This document shows positions 1-7,037 of a DNA stretch of 7,080 nt, one piece after another. Each line of letters opens with the position of its first letter. Within the stretch, counting starts at the first letter, position 1. The DNA comes from Gallionellaceae bacterium (GTDB lineage Bacteria; Pseudomonadota; Gammaproteobacteria; Burkholderiales; Gallionellaceae). The notes below the pieces were generated by a model. The model was given only the letters and a program-made list of their open reading frames with translations. It ran no database searches and was not told where the DNA came from. A program made the position numbers and the translations under genes. Location of the stretch: the NCBI GenBank assembly GCA_030646595.1, contig JAUSKS010000297.1, positions 1 through 7,080 of the forward strand, written 5' to 3'.

Positions 1-53
1 TTTTTCCACACAGAATTCCATCTTCACATCAACTTAGCCATTGCCCATAATCA

Positions 54-2336
54 TTATTCCGCCCGCGCAGGCGCAATCACTTCCCGATTGCCATTGCTCT
101 GCATAGGCGTGACCACGCCCGCGCGTTCCATTTGTTCCACCAGCCGCGCGGCGCGGTTGTAGCCTATGCGCAGATGGCGCTGCACCAGGGAGATGGAAGC
201 GCGGCGCGATTTGAGCACGATTTCTACTGCCTGATCATACAGTGCATCGGCTTCGCCATTACCACCATTATCCAGCTCGCTGCCCGTTTCCTGGTCTTCC
301 AGCGAAGTTAAGACGCCTTCAATATATTGCGGCGTGCCTTGCGCCTTGAGATATTCAGCAACACGGTGCACTTCCTGATCGGACACGAAAGCACCATGTA
401 CGCGTTGCGGATAGCCGGTGCCGGGCGGCAGATAGAGCATATCGCCCTGGCCGAGCAGGGCTTCAGCGCCCATCTGGTCGAGGATGGTGCGCGAATCTAT
501 TTTGCTGGAAACCTGAAACGCAATACGCGTGGGCACGTTGGCTTTGATCAGGCCGGTAATGACATCCACCGACGGGCGCTGCGTCGCCAAGACCAGATGA
601 ATGCCAGAGGCGCGCGCTTTTTGCGCCAGTCGCGCAATCAGCTCTTCAACTTTTTTGCCGACCACCATCATCATGTCGGCCAGCTCGTCTATCAGCACTA
701 CGATGAAAGGCAATTCTTCCAGCGCTTCGGGGTTATCCGGCGTCAGCGTGTAGGGATTGGTAAGCGGCTGCTCGGCCTTGATCGCGTCGCGGATTTTTTG
801 ATTGTAACCGGCAATGTTGCGCACACCGAGCGAGGACATCAGGCGGTAGCGCTTGTCCATTTCCTGCACACACCAGTTGAGTGCAGATGCTGCCTGACGC
901 ATATCAGTCACCACGGGTGCCAGCAAATGCGGAATATCTTCATACACCGACAGCTCCAGCATTTTCGGATCAATCAGCAGCAAGCGCACTTGCTGCGGTG
1001 TGGCTTTGTACAGCAGGCTCAAGATCATGGCGTTGATCGCGACCGATTTGCCAGAACCTGTGGTGCCTGCCACCAGCACATGCGGCATCTTGCCCAGATC
1101 AGCCACCACGGGTTTGCCGGCAATATCCTTGCCCATGGCGATGGTGAGTGCTGAGTGCATATCCGCATAAGCCTGTGAGCTTAAAATTTCCGACAGCTTT
1201 ACCACTTGCCGTTTGGGATTGGGCAGCTCCAGCGCCATGTAGGCTTTGCCGGGTATGGTTTCCACCAGGCGGATGCTGACCACAGACAAGGCGCGCGCCA
1301 AGTCGCGTACCAGATTGGTGATCTGGCTGCCCTTTACGCCGACCGCTGGTTCAATTTCATAGCGCGTGATTACCGGGCCGGGATAAGCTGCCACCACTTT
1401 TACTTCCACGCCAAAATCGTTGAGCTTGCGCTCGATCAAACGCGAGGTAAATTCCAGTGTATCTGCCGACAGCACCTCCATCTCGTGCTCTGGTTTATCC
1501 AGTAAATGCAGTGGCGGCAAAGGCGAATCGGGCATGTCGGCAAACAGCGGCACCTGTTTTTCTTGCGCCATGCGCGCCGACTGCCGCACTTCAAACAATG
1601 GTTGTTCAATATAAATGGGTTGGTGATCTTCTACGCGTTTTTTTTCTTCTTCCACGACCGCCGAGCGTTCGCTTAAAGCCTGCGCGCCTATGCGTTTGTC
1701 CTGCCAGACTTGCCAGGTGCGTAGTGTCCAGAAATAACAGGTTTCTACTACCGCACCCACCCGGTCAGTAAAACGTAACCAGGATAAACCGCTGAACAGA
1801 CTGAATCCGGCTGCCATTAATGCCAGCAAAAATAAGGTGGCTCCGGTAAACCCCAGCAAGCGTGATAAACCCGCACCCAGTGCCATGCCTAACATGCCGC
1901 CGGGTGCTAGTGGCAATGCGGCTTTCAAGCTGTGCAGCCGCAATGCTTCCAGCGCACTGCTGGCCAGCAGCAACACCGCAAAACCGGCCAGCGCCAACCA
2001 CAAGGCACGGCGATCAAACAGACTGTCGGGAGCAATATGGCGATAGCCTTCCCATACCCGTTGCAGCAGAAAAGCTACCCACCACCATGCAGAAAGGCCA
2101 AAGGTATACAGCAGAATATCTGCTGTCCATGCACCGAATATACCGCCCGGATTATGGGTAATGCCCGCATTGACACTATGCGACCAAGCGGGGTCGCTGG
2201 AGTTATAGCCATGCAGGATGAGAATTAAATAAATAGCCACTGCCACCAGCAATAGCCAGCGTGCTTCGCGTACCAGCCCAGCCAGGCGGCTGGGGGGGGG
2301 CGCAATATATTTATCTGACAAATCGCTCAGTGGCAT
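54..2336 (-). CDS. ftsK: DNA translocase FtsK (compact form)
   Basis: Septum-anchored, ATP-driven double-stranded DNA pump that clears chromosome ends during division and activates XerCD at dif. The protein has 760 residues, shorter than the roughly 1330-residue E. coli FtsK because the linker is short. Hydrophobic segments lie near residues 27-43, 70-92, 111-130 and 145-185, followed by a charged linker (about 212-285), then the motor. Walker A is GTTGSGKS (424-431) and Walker B is [10 protein letters not shown] (545-554). The C-terminal winged-helix gamma domain (about 697-760) carries [19 protein letters not shown] and ends [12 protein letters not shown], very like the KOPS-reading domain of E. 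coli FtsK. The ATG lies 9 bases past the ahcY stop with no Shine-Dalgarno, so translation is probably coupled to ahcY. Codons 13-15 are a C9 run. The gene is complete with no broken motif, and identification is secure; the start is fairly secure. Confidence 0.97.
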   Translation of the reverse strand: MPLSDLSDKYIAPPPSRLAGLVREARWLLLVAVAIYLILILHGYNSSDPAWSHSVNAGITHNPGGIFGAWTADILLYTFGLSAWWWVAFLLQRVWEGYRHIAPDSLFDRRALWLALAGFAVLLLASSALEALRLHSLKAALPLAPGGMLGMALGAGLSRLLGFTGATLFLLALMAAGFSLFSGLSWLRFTDRVGAVVETCYFWTLRTWQVWQDKRIGAQALSERSAVVEEEKKRVEDHQPIYIEQPLFEVRQSARMAQEKQVPLFADMPDSPLPPLHLLDKPEHEMEVLSADTLEFTSRLIERKLNDFGVEVKVVAAYPGPVITRYEIEPAVGVKGSQITNLVRDLARALSVVSIRLVETIPGKAYMALELPNPKRQVVKLSEILSSQAYADMHSALTIAMGKDIAGKPVVADLGKMPHVLVAGTTGSGKSVAINAMILSLLYKATPQQVRLLLIDPKMLELSVYEDIPHLLAPVVTDMRQAASALNWCVQEMDKRYRLMSSLGVRNIAGYNQKIRDAIKAEQPLTNPYTLTPDNPEALEELPFIVVLIDELADMMMVVGKKVEELIARLAQKARASGIHLVLATQRPSVDVITGLIKANVPTRIAFQVSSKIDSRTILDQMGAEALLGQGDMLYLPPGTGYPQRVHGAFVSDQEVHRVAEYLKAQGTPQYIEGVLTSLEDQETGSELDNGGNGEADALYDQAVEIVLKSRRASISLVQRHLRIGYNRAARLVEQMERAGVVTPMQSNGNREVIAPARAE

Positions 2337-2345
2337 GTAGCAGGG

Positions 2346-3785
2346 TTAATAGCGGTAATGATCAGCTTTGTACGGACCTTGCTGGGGCACGCCGATATAG
2401 GCGGCTTGCTGGTCGGTCAAGTGGCTGAGTTGCGCATTGAGTTTTTTCAATTGCAGCCGCGCCACTTTTTCGTCCAGGTGTTTGGGCAAGGTATACACGC
2501 CGACCGGATATTTGCTGGATTTTTTCTGGGCTTCTGTCCACAACTCAATTTGCGCGATGGTCTGGTTGGCAAAAGAGGAGCTCATTACATAAGAGGGATG
2601 TCCTGTGCCACAACCCAGATTCACCAGACGCCCTCTGGCCAGCAGGATAATGCGTTTTTCGGGCTGACCATTCATGGGCGGGAAAATAATGTGATCAACC
2701 TGCGGCTTGATTTCGTCCCACTGGTATTTTTCCAAAGAGGCCACGTCTATCTCGTTATCGAAATGGCCGATGTTGCACACGATGGCCTGATTTTTCATTT
2801 TTTTCATGTGCTCATGGGTGATGACATGATAGTTGCCGGTGCAGGTCACGAAAATATCGCCATGCTCGCAGGCGTAATCCATAGTGACCACGCGGTAGCC
2901 TTCCATCGCAGCTTGCAAAGCACAAATGGGGTCAATTTCCGTCACCCACACTTGCGCCGATAAGGCGCGCATGGCTTGCGCCGAGCCTTTGCCGACATCG
3001 CCATAACCGGCAATTACCGCCACCTTGCCAGCGATCATCACGTCGGTGGCGCGCTTGACAGCATCTACCAGCGATTCGCGGCAGCCGTACAGATTATCGA
3101 ATTTGGATTTGGTGACCGAGTCATTGACGTTAATGCCGGGAAATTTCAATTCGCCGCGCTGATGCATTTGATATAAACGATGCACACCCGTAGTGGTTTC
3201 CTCAGTCACGCCCTTGATGGCCGCCAAGCGCTTGGAATACCAGCCGGGCTGGCTGGCAATACGCTGTTTGATAGAGGCGAACAAACAGGTTTCTTCTTCT
3301 GAAGTGGGTTTGCTGATGAGTGATGCATCTTTCTCAGCGCGCGCACCCAGGTGCAGCAACAGCGTGGCGTCGCCGCCATCGTCCAAAATCATGTTGGCGT
3401 GTTGGTCATTTGCCCATTCAAAAATACGATGCGTGTAGTCCCAATATTCTTCCAGCGATTCGCCCTTGTAAGCGAATACTGGCGTACCGCCTGCGGCTAT
3501 GGCAGACGCGGCGTGGTCCTGTGTCGAATAAATATTGCACGATGCCCAGCGTACTTCGGCCCCCAATGCTTTCAAGGTTTCAATCAGCACGGCGGTCTGG
3601 ATAGTCATATGCAGCGAACCAGCAATACGTGCGCCACGCAAGGGTTGGCTGGCTGCGTATTCTTCGCGTATGGCCATCAAACCGGGCATTTCTGTTTCGG
3701 CAATGGCAATTTCCTTGCGGCCAAAAGCAGCCAGTTTAATATCGGCGACTTGGTAATCAGTAAATTGTTTTGTAACAGCGTTCAT
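2346..3785 (-). CDS. ahcY: Adenosylhomocysteinase (SAH hydrolase)
   Basis: Cytosolic NAD-dependent enzyme that reversibly splits S-adenosyl-L-homocysteine into adenosine and homocysteine, relieving product inhibition of methyltransferases. The chosen ATG gives 479 residues. Visible marks are [15 protein letters not shown] (81-95), LDDGGD (134-139), the catalytic-region TKSKFDN (225-231, with K226 and D230 matching human K186 and D190), the Rossmann loop GYGDVGKG (260-267), [11 protein letters not shown] (391-401) and the C-terminal KADHYRY. It is the long bacterial type, with an extra segment around residues 149-190 absent from the 432-residue human enzyme. A TTG two codons upstream (3791) is open, but GGAG sits only 2 bases from it and 7 from the ATG at 3785, so ATG is preferred. 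An SAH riboswitch in its leader confirms the function. It lies in the metK-ahcY-ftsK run. Confidence 0.97.
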   Translation of the reverse strand: MNAVTKQFTDYQVADIKLAAFGRKEIAIAETEMPGLMAIREEYAASQPLRGARIAGSLHMTIQTAVLIETLKALGAEVRWASCNIYSTQDHAASAIAAGGTPVFAYKGESLEEYWDYTHRIFEWANDQHANMILDDGGDATLLLHLGARAEKDASLISKPTSEEETCLFASIKQRIASQPGWYSKRLAAIKGVTEETTTGVHRLYQMHQRGELKFPGINVNDSVTKSKFDNLYGCRESLVDAVKRATDVMIAGKVAVIAGYGDVGKGSAQAMRALSAQVWVTEIDPICALQAAMEGYRVVTMDYACEHGDIFVTCTGNYHVITHEHMKKMKNQAIVCNIGHFDNEIDVASLEKYQWDEIKPQVDHIIFPPMNGQPEKRIILLARGRLVNLGCGTGHPSYVMSSSFANQTIAQIELWTEAQKKSSKYPVGVYTLPKHLDEKVARLQLKKLNAQLSHLTDQQAAYIGVPQQGPYKADHYRY

Positions 3786-3792
3786 GTCCAAA

Positions 3793-3820
3793 CTCCATTC
3801 ATCTAAAAGTTAATGAATGG
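3793..3820 (-). promoter_or_regulatory. Hairpin overlapping the ahcY Shine-Dalgarno
   Basis: On the minus strand the ahcY Shine-Dalgarno is GGAG (3796-3793), 7 bases before the ATG. Its two G residues form the 3' end of a perfect 8-bp stem, CCATTCAT (3820-3813) with ATGAATGG (3802-3795), closed by a 10-base A/T-rich loop. The stem is directly seen; that it lowers ribosome access and acts as part of the riboswitch expression platform is inference. The stem is A/T-rich and so only moderately stable. Confidence 0.55.
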
Positions 3821-3845
3821 GTGCGGTTAAAACGTGTGCCACTTA

Positions 3846-3897
3846 CTCCGAGCCTGACGGGGGACGGTAATTAGCCCCGCTGCAGCACCCCTCGGAG
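3846..3897 (-). ncRNA. SAH riboswitch aptamer upstream of ahcY
   Basis: A cis-acting RNA that binds S-adenosylhomocysteine and, in the known family, turns on ahcY-type genes when SAH accumulates. Reading the minus strand, CUCCGAG (3897-3891) pairs perfectly with CUCGGAG (3852-3846) to make the 7-bp closing helix P1. GCGGGG (3880-3875) pairs with CCCCGU (3862-3857) as an inner helix. The family's conserved blocks CUCCGAGG, GCUGC and CGUCAGGCUCGGA are all present in order. The aptamer ends about 60 bases before the ahcY ATG, so control is probably at translation initiation; I see no terminator hairpin with a U-run between aptamer and gene. The match is by recalled consensus plus pairing, not a covariance search. 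Confidence 0.92.
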
Positions 3898-3905
3898 GGT
3901 GGTAA

Positions 3906-3986
3906 AAAATGTAGGGTGGGCACGTCCTTGTGCCCACGCTGATAATCTTTGCTGCTCGCGTGGGCATGGTGCCCACCCTGCATTTT
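3906..3986. repeat. REP/BIME-like double-hairpin repeat
   Basis: Two GC-rich hairpins face each other. The first is GTGGGCAC (3916-3923), a 6-base loop, and GTGCCCAC (3930-3937). The second is GTGGGCA (3960-3966), a 3-base loop, and TGCCCAC (3970-3976). The outer 18 bases (3906-3923) and the last 18 (3969-3986) are inverted copies with one mismatch, and GCCCACGC/GCGTGGGC form inner arms. The left unit starts GTAG before its hairpin, the layout of REP sequences moved by RAYT (IS200-like) transposases; the right unit has GCAG. The GTAGGGTGGGCA core resembles a repeat I recall as common in several proteobacterial genomes. It starts 4 bases past the metK stop. Read on the minus strand, the hairpin near 3916-3937 is followed after 6 bases by six T residues (3909-3904), so it may weakly terminate or stabilise metK mRNA. 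Confidence 0.8.
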
Positions 3987-3990
3987 GAAT

Positions 3991-5154
3991 TTATATTCCT
4001 GCGTCTGCACGTAAAACTGCTGCCTTGTCCGTGGCTTCCCAGGTAAAGCCCGGTTCCTCACGTCCGAAGTGACCATAGGCAGCGGTATTGGTATAAATGG
4101 GACGCAACAAATCCAGCATTTGTACAATGCCTCTCGGGCGCAGGTCAAAATGTTTCTTGACCAGCTCCGCAATTTTTTCATCCGAAATTTTACCCGTGCC
4201 GTAGCTGGTGACAAATACGCTGGTGGGCAATGCCACGCCTATGGCATAGGAAATCTGGATCAGACATTTTTCAGCCAGGCCAGCAGCCACGATATTCTTG
4301 GCGATATAGCGGCCCGCATAGGCGGCCGAGCGATCCACCTTGGATGGATCTTTGCCGGAGAATGCGCCGCCACCGTGCGGAGCTGCGCCGCCGTAGGTAT
4401 CCACGATAATTTTGCGACCAGTCAGGCCACAATCGCCTTGCGGGCCGCCGATGACAAAGCGCCCGGTGGGGTTGACCAGATATTTAATATCGCCCTTGAT
4501 TAATTCCTTGGGCAGCACAGGCTTGATGATGTCTTCAATCGCCGCTTCACGTATGGTTTCCAGCGACATTTCGGGCGCGTGTTGGGTGGACAGCACGACA
4601 GTGTCTATGGAGTGCGGCTGACCGTCTACATAGCGTATAGTGACTTGCGATTTGGCATCCGGGCGCAGCCAGTTGAGGCGACCATCGCGACGTAATTGCG
4701 ATTGCCGCTCAACCACGCGGTGGGCCAGATAAATCGGCAGCGGCATCAGGGTATCGGTTTCATTACAGGCGTAGCCAAACATCAAGCCCTGATCGCCTGC
4801 GCCCTGATCCATGTATTCATGAGAAGCGCGGTTCACGCCTTGGGCAATGTCCGGACTTTGCTTGTCATAGGCCACCAGCACCGCACAGCCTTTGTAGTCT
4901 ATGCCGTATTCGGTATTGTCGTAACCGATACGCTTGATCGCTTCACGCGCCACATGGATGTAATCCACATTGGCAGTGGTGGTGATCTCGCCAGCCAAAA
5001 CTACCAGGCCGGTATTGACCAGCGTTTCAGCAGCTACCCGTGCATGGGGGTCTTGCGCTAGAATGGCGTCCAATATGGAATCAGAAATTTGATCCGCAAC
5101 TTTGTCAGGATGGCCTTCAGATACTGATTCAGATGTAAATAAAAATTCGCTCAT
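3991..5154 (-). CDS. metK: S-adenosylmethionine synthetase (methionine adenosyltransferase)
   Basis: Cytosolic enzyme that makes S-adenosylmethionine from methionine and ATP, releasing phosphate and pyrophosphate; it acts as a tetramer using Mg and K ions in the known family. The protein has 387 residues, close to the family's usual 380-400. The N-terminus [18 protein letters not shown] carries the EGHPDK block (13-18). The two signatures are GAGDQG (118-123, methionine/adenine site) and GGGAFSGKD (261-269, the P-loop-like phosphate site). The C-terminus [16 protein letters not shown] is typical. The ATG at 5154 fits the family N-terminus, though only a weak GAG lies in front of it. A leader of about 35 bases is predicted from the promoter at 5196-5201, too short for a SAM riboswitch. 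The gene is first in the minus-strand run and diverges from the acyltransferases. Confidence 0.97.
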   Translation of the reverse strand: MSEFLFTSESVSEGHPDKVADQISDSILDAILAQDPHARVAAETLVNTGLVVLAGEITTTANVDYIHVAREAIKRIGYDNTEYGIDYKGCAVLVAYDKQSPDIAQGVNRASHEYMDQGAGDQGLMFGYACNETDTLMPLPIYLAHRVVERQSQLRRDGRLNWLRPDAKSQVTIRYVDGQPHSIDTVVLSTQHAPEMSLETIREAAIEDIIKPVLPKELIKGDIKYLVNPTGRFVIGGPQGDCGLTGRKIIVDTYGGAAPHGGGAFSGKDPSKVDRSAAYAGRYIAKNIVAAGLAEKCLIQISYAIGVALPTSVFVTSYGTGKISDEKIAELVKKHFDLRPRGIVQMLDLLRPIYTNTAAYGHFGREEPGFTWEATDKAAVLRADAGI

Positions 5155-5175
5155 ACCGCTCGCATTCTTTCAAGG

Positions 5176-5203
5176 TTGATTAAATAAGGGTGCGCATTAT
5201 AAC
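5176..5203 (+). promoter_or_regulatory. Predicted promoter of the acyltransferase genes
   Basis: TTGATT (5176-5181) as -35, a 16-base spacer, and TATAAC (5198-5203) as -10 form a sigma-70-like promoter reading right. The expected start is near 5210, about 13 bases before the ATG at 5223 and downstream of the GTG at 5190, which argues for the later start codon. The -10 overlaps the metK -10 on the opposite strand by four bases. Confidence 0.55.
5196..5203 (-). promoter_or_regulatory. Predicted metK promoter, extended -10
   Basis: The minus strand reads TGTTATAAT (5204-5196): a perfect TATAAT (5201-5196) with the TGn extension of an extended -10 promoter. No good -35 lies 16-18 bases upstream, which fits the extended -10 type. 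Transcription would start near 5189 and give a metK leader of about 35 bases. An alternative weaker -10, TTTAAT, lies further downstream in the leader. This is motif reading only. Confidence 0.6.
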
Positions 5204-5222
5204 AAAACTTGATTATTCCCCT

Positions 5223-6098
5223 ATGAATTCTTCCCTGGCTGCTGGTTTGTTCAATTTAATGGCGCGTTTACCTTTGGTTGTACTGCATCGTTTGGGTGTG
5301 GTGCTGGGGTGGGTCGTTTATTATTTATCCGGCGAGTATGCCGCACGCTTGCGCGAAAATTTAAGGTGCGCCTATCAAAACCATCCCTCAGCGGACATAA
5401 GTAAAATATTAAAGGAAAATATCGCAGAGACTGGCAAAGGCGTTACCGAACTGGCGTGGGTATGGCGTCGTCCGTTGAGTGAAGTATTAAACCGCGTGTC
5501 AGCCTGCCATGGCTTGGAACACTTGCAAGCTGCACATTTACGGGGTTCGGGCGTCATTATACTAACGCCCCATTTAGGATGTTTTGAGGTTATCGCTACC
5601 TATGTTGCAGCGCAGATGGCCATGACTTGCCTGTATAGGTCGCCCAAACTGACATGGCTGGATGAAATCATGCGCAATGGTCGGCAACGCGGCAACATGA
5701 GTTTGGCGCGCACTGATATTGGCGGGGTGCGCACTTTGCTCAAGGCATTGAAGCGTGGTGAGGTAATAGGTTTGTTGCCTGATCAGGTGCCGGGCAATGG
5801 CGAAGGTGAATGGGCAGAATTTTTTGGCCGCCCGGCCTATACCATGACTTTGGTAGGACGCTTGCAGGAAGCTACGGGAGCATCCATCTTGCTGTCATAT
5901 GGCGAACGTCTGCCGAATGGCAGAGGTTATGTCATCCATATTGCGCCCTTTGAGCCGACTGCGGATATGCGCTTTACCCGACAGATTAACGCTGCGCTGG
6001 AGCAGATCATACGTACCTGCCCCGCCCAATATTTGTGGAGCTACAATCGTTATAAAATTCCGGCAGGAGTCCATCCCCCCGGTAATGGAAAGAGTTAA
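5223..6098 (+). CDS. LpxL/HtrB-family acyltransferase, first copy
   Basis: Inner-membrane acyltransferase of the lauroyl/myristoyl (LpxL/LpxM) family, which in characterised members moves a fatty acid from acyl carrier protein to a lipid A precursor; the acceptor here is not certain. It has 291 residues. The N-terminus (about 8-36) is hydrophobic and should anchor it on the cytoplasmic face. The catalytic HX4E motif is H117-E122 in LTPHLGCFEV; further family blocks are YRSPKL (138-143), LLPDQ (184-188) and FFGRPA (200-205), ending in QYLWSYNRYK. It lacks the RFKTRPEGE tail of its neighbour, so it belongs to a different subgroup. Start choice: a GTG at 5190 is in frame but lies inside the predicted promoter; the ATG at 5223 suits the family length but has no Shine-Dalgarno and a very short leader. 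Its stop lies 1 base before the next gene, so the two are co-translated. Confidence 0.85.
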   Translation: MNSSLAAGLFNLMARLPLVVLHRLGVVLGWVVYYLSGEYAARLRENLRCAYQNHPSADISKILKENIAETGKGVTELAWVWRRPLSEVLNRVSACHGLEHLQAAHLRGSGVIILTPHLGCFEVIATYVAAQMAMTCLYRSPKLTWLDEIMRNGRQRGNMSLARTDIGGVRTLLKALKRGEVIGLLPDQVPGNGEGEWAEFFGRPAYTMTLVGRLQEATGASILLSYGERLPNGRGYVIHIAPFEPTADMRFTRQINAALEQIIRTCPAQYLWSYNRYKIPAGVHPPGNGKS

Positions 6099-6099
6099 C

Positions 6100-6969
6100 A
6101 TGGCTGTACGCCTTGCTGTATTCATATTGTGGTTGCTGCATTTTTTGCCTTTCCGGGTGTTGGTGGGCATTGGCAATCTGCTTGGTTTGTTATTGCATCG
6201 CGTGGCGCGTGAGCGGCGCAGGGTGGCCCATATCAACTTGCGCTTGTGTTTTCCGCACATGAGCGAACAAGAGCGTAACCAACTGGTGCGCAAAAATTTT
6301 CAGGCGTTCGGGCGCAGCCTGATTGAACGCAGCATTTTATGGTGGTCCAGTGGGGAATATATTAAAAGCCTGATTCGTGTGCAAGGTGAAGAATATTTTA
6401 ATGCAGTGAAAGGCAAGCCCGTTATTTTGCTTACCCCTCATTTCGTTGGCATGGATGCGGGCGGCTCCTGGATAGCGCAGCAGGTCAATGTGGTCTGTGT
6501 GTATGCCAACCAGAAGAATCGTTACTTGAGCGATTTGTTGTTGCAGAAGCGCATCCGTTTTGGCCAGCAGCGGCTGTATTCGCGGCAGCAAGGTCTGCGC
6601 CCCATAGTCAAAGCATTGCGTGAAGGATGGCCATTCATTTATCCGACCGATCAGGATCAAACCGTCAAAGATGGCGCATTCATTCCTTTCTTTGGTGTGC
6701 CTGCTGCGACGGTGACGACGGTGTCGCGTCTGGCGGCCATGACCGGCGCTGCTGTTGTGCCTTGCATCACCCGTGTGCTGCCGGGTGGTGAAGGTTACGA
6801 ACTGCGTTTTTATCCGCCGTGGGAGAATTACCCGACCGATGATGTGATTGCCGATACGCGCCGTGTTAATGAATTCATCGAGCAACGCGTATTGGAAATA
6901 CCGGAGCAATATTTCTGGCTGCACAAGCGCTTCAAGACCAGGCCGGAAGGCGAGAAGAGATTTTATTAG
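6100..6969 (+). CDS. Lipid A biosynthesis acyltransferase (LpxL/HtrB type), second copy
   Basis: Membrane acyltransferase expected to add a secondary acyl chain to Kdo2-lipid A or its precursor at the inner membrane. It has 289 residues, near the usual 290-320. A hydrophobic N-terminal anchor spans about 4-33. The catalytic HX4D motif is H114-D119 in LTPHFVGMDAGG; it is followed by TDQDQ (183-187), FIPFFGVPAATVTT (194-207) and the hallmark C-terminus QYFWLHKRFKTRPEGE (270-285), which matches LpxL more closely than the upstream copy does. The reading frame is open back to 5899, but the ATG at 6100 has GGAAAGAG just in front of it and lies 1 base past the previous stop; a second ATG at 6085 has no such site. 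Subfamily (lauroyl, myristoyl or other chain) cannot be told from the sequence. Confidence 0.92.
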   Translation: MAVRLAVFILWLLHFLPFRVLVGIGNLLGLLLHRVARERRRVAHINLRLCFPHMSEQERNQLVRKNFQAFGRSLIERSILWWSSGEYIKSLIRVQGEEYFNAVKGKPVILLTPHFVGMDAGGSWIAQQVNVVCVYANQKNRYLSDLLLQKRIRFGQQRLYSRQQGLRPIVKALREGWPFIYPTDQDQTVKDGAFIPFFGVPAATVTTVSRLAAMTGAAVVPCITRVLPGGEGYELRFYPPWENYPTDDVIADTRRVNEFIEQRVLEIPEQYFWLHKRFKTRPEGEKRFY

Positions 6970-6972
6970 CTT

Positions 6973-7023
6973 GTAGCTAGTAGTCAGTAGCCAGTCGTTG
7001 CTACCCGCTACGAGCTACCCGCT
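6973..7023. repeat. Inverted heptanucleotide-repeat hairpin
   Basis: Starting 3 bases after the acyltransferase stop, a 7-base unit repeats: GTAGCTA, GTAGTCA, GTAGCCA (6973-6993) plus a decayed fourth copy. The other arm repeats GCTACCC, GCTACGA, GCTACCC, GCT (7000-7023). The arms are inverse complements (6973-6991 with 7000-7018, 15 of 19 positions Watson-Crick) around an 8-base loop. No T-run follows on the plus strand, so it is not a standard terminator. It resembles short heptad repeats dispersed in some bacterial genomes. Confidence 0.75.
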
Positions 7024-7037
7024 TTGAAGGGGACGAA

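Noticed and set aside
1..53. Possible start of a minus-strand gene after ftsK (ATG at 21 with GTGAAG before it), perhaps lolA.
   Set aside because: Only seven codons fit before the window edge, and they match no N-terminus I can recognise. Gene order alone does not support a call.
327..1154. Long plus-strand open frame of 275 codons opposite ftsK.
   Set aside because: It lies wholly antisense to the FtsK motor domain; the His- and Arg-rich composition is what antisense reading of a coding gene gives. No ribosome site or known domain.
3786..3791. TTG start for ahcY adding two residues.
   Set aside because: GGAG would be only 2 bases from it, while the ATG at 3785 has the normal 7-base spacing.
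3904..3937. Standard intrinsic terminator for metK.
   Set aside because: The GC-rich hairpin is strong, but the T-run begins 6 bases after the stem rather than directly, so I list it only as a possible weak terminator within the repeat.
3843..4214. Minus-strand open frame of 123 codons across the riboswitch, the repeat and the end of metK.
   Set aside because: It runs through the structured RNA and repeat and is out of frame with metK; no family resemblance.
5155..5189. SAM-sensing riboswitch in the metK leader.
   Set aside because: The predicted leader is only about 35 bases and shows no conserved SAM aptamer blocks.
5899..6099. Upstream in-frame extension of the second acyltransferase, adding 67 residues.
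   Set aside because: It overlaps the coding sequence of the first acyltransferase in another frame, does not resemble the family N-terminus, and a good Shine-Dalgarno precedes the ATG at 6100.
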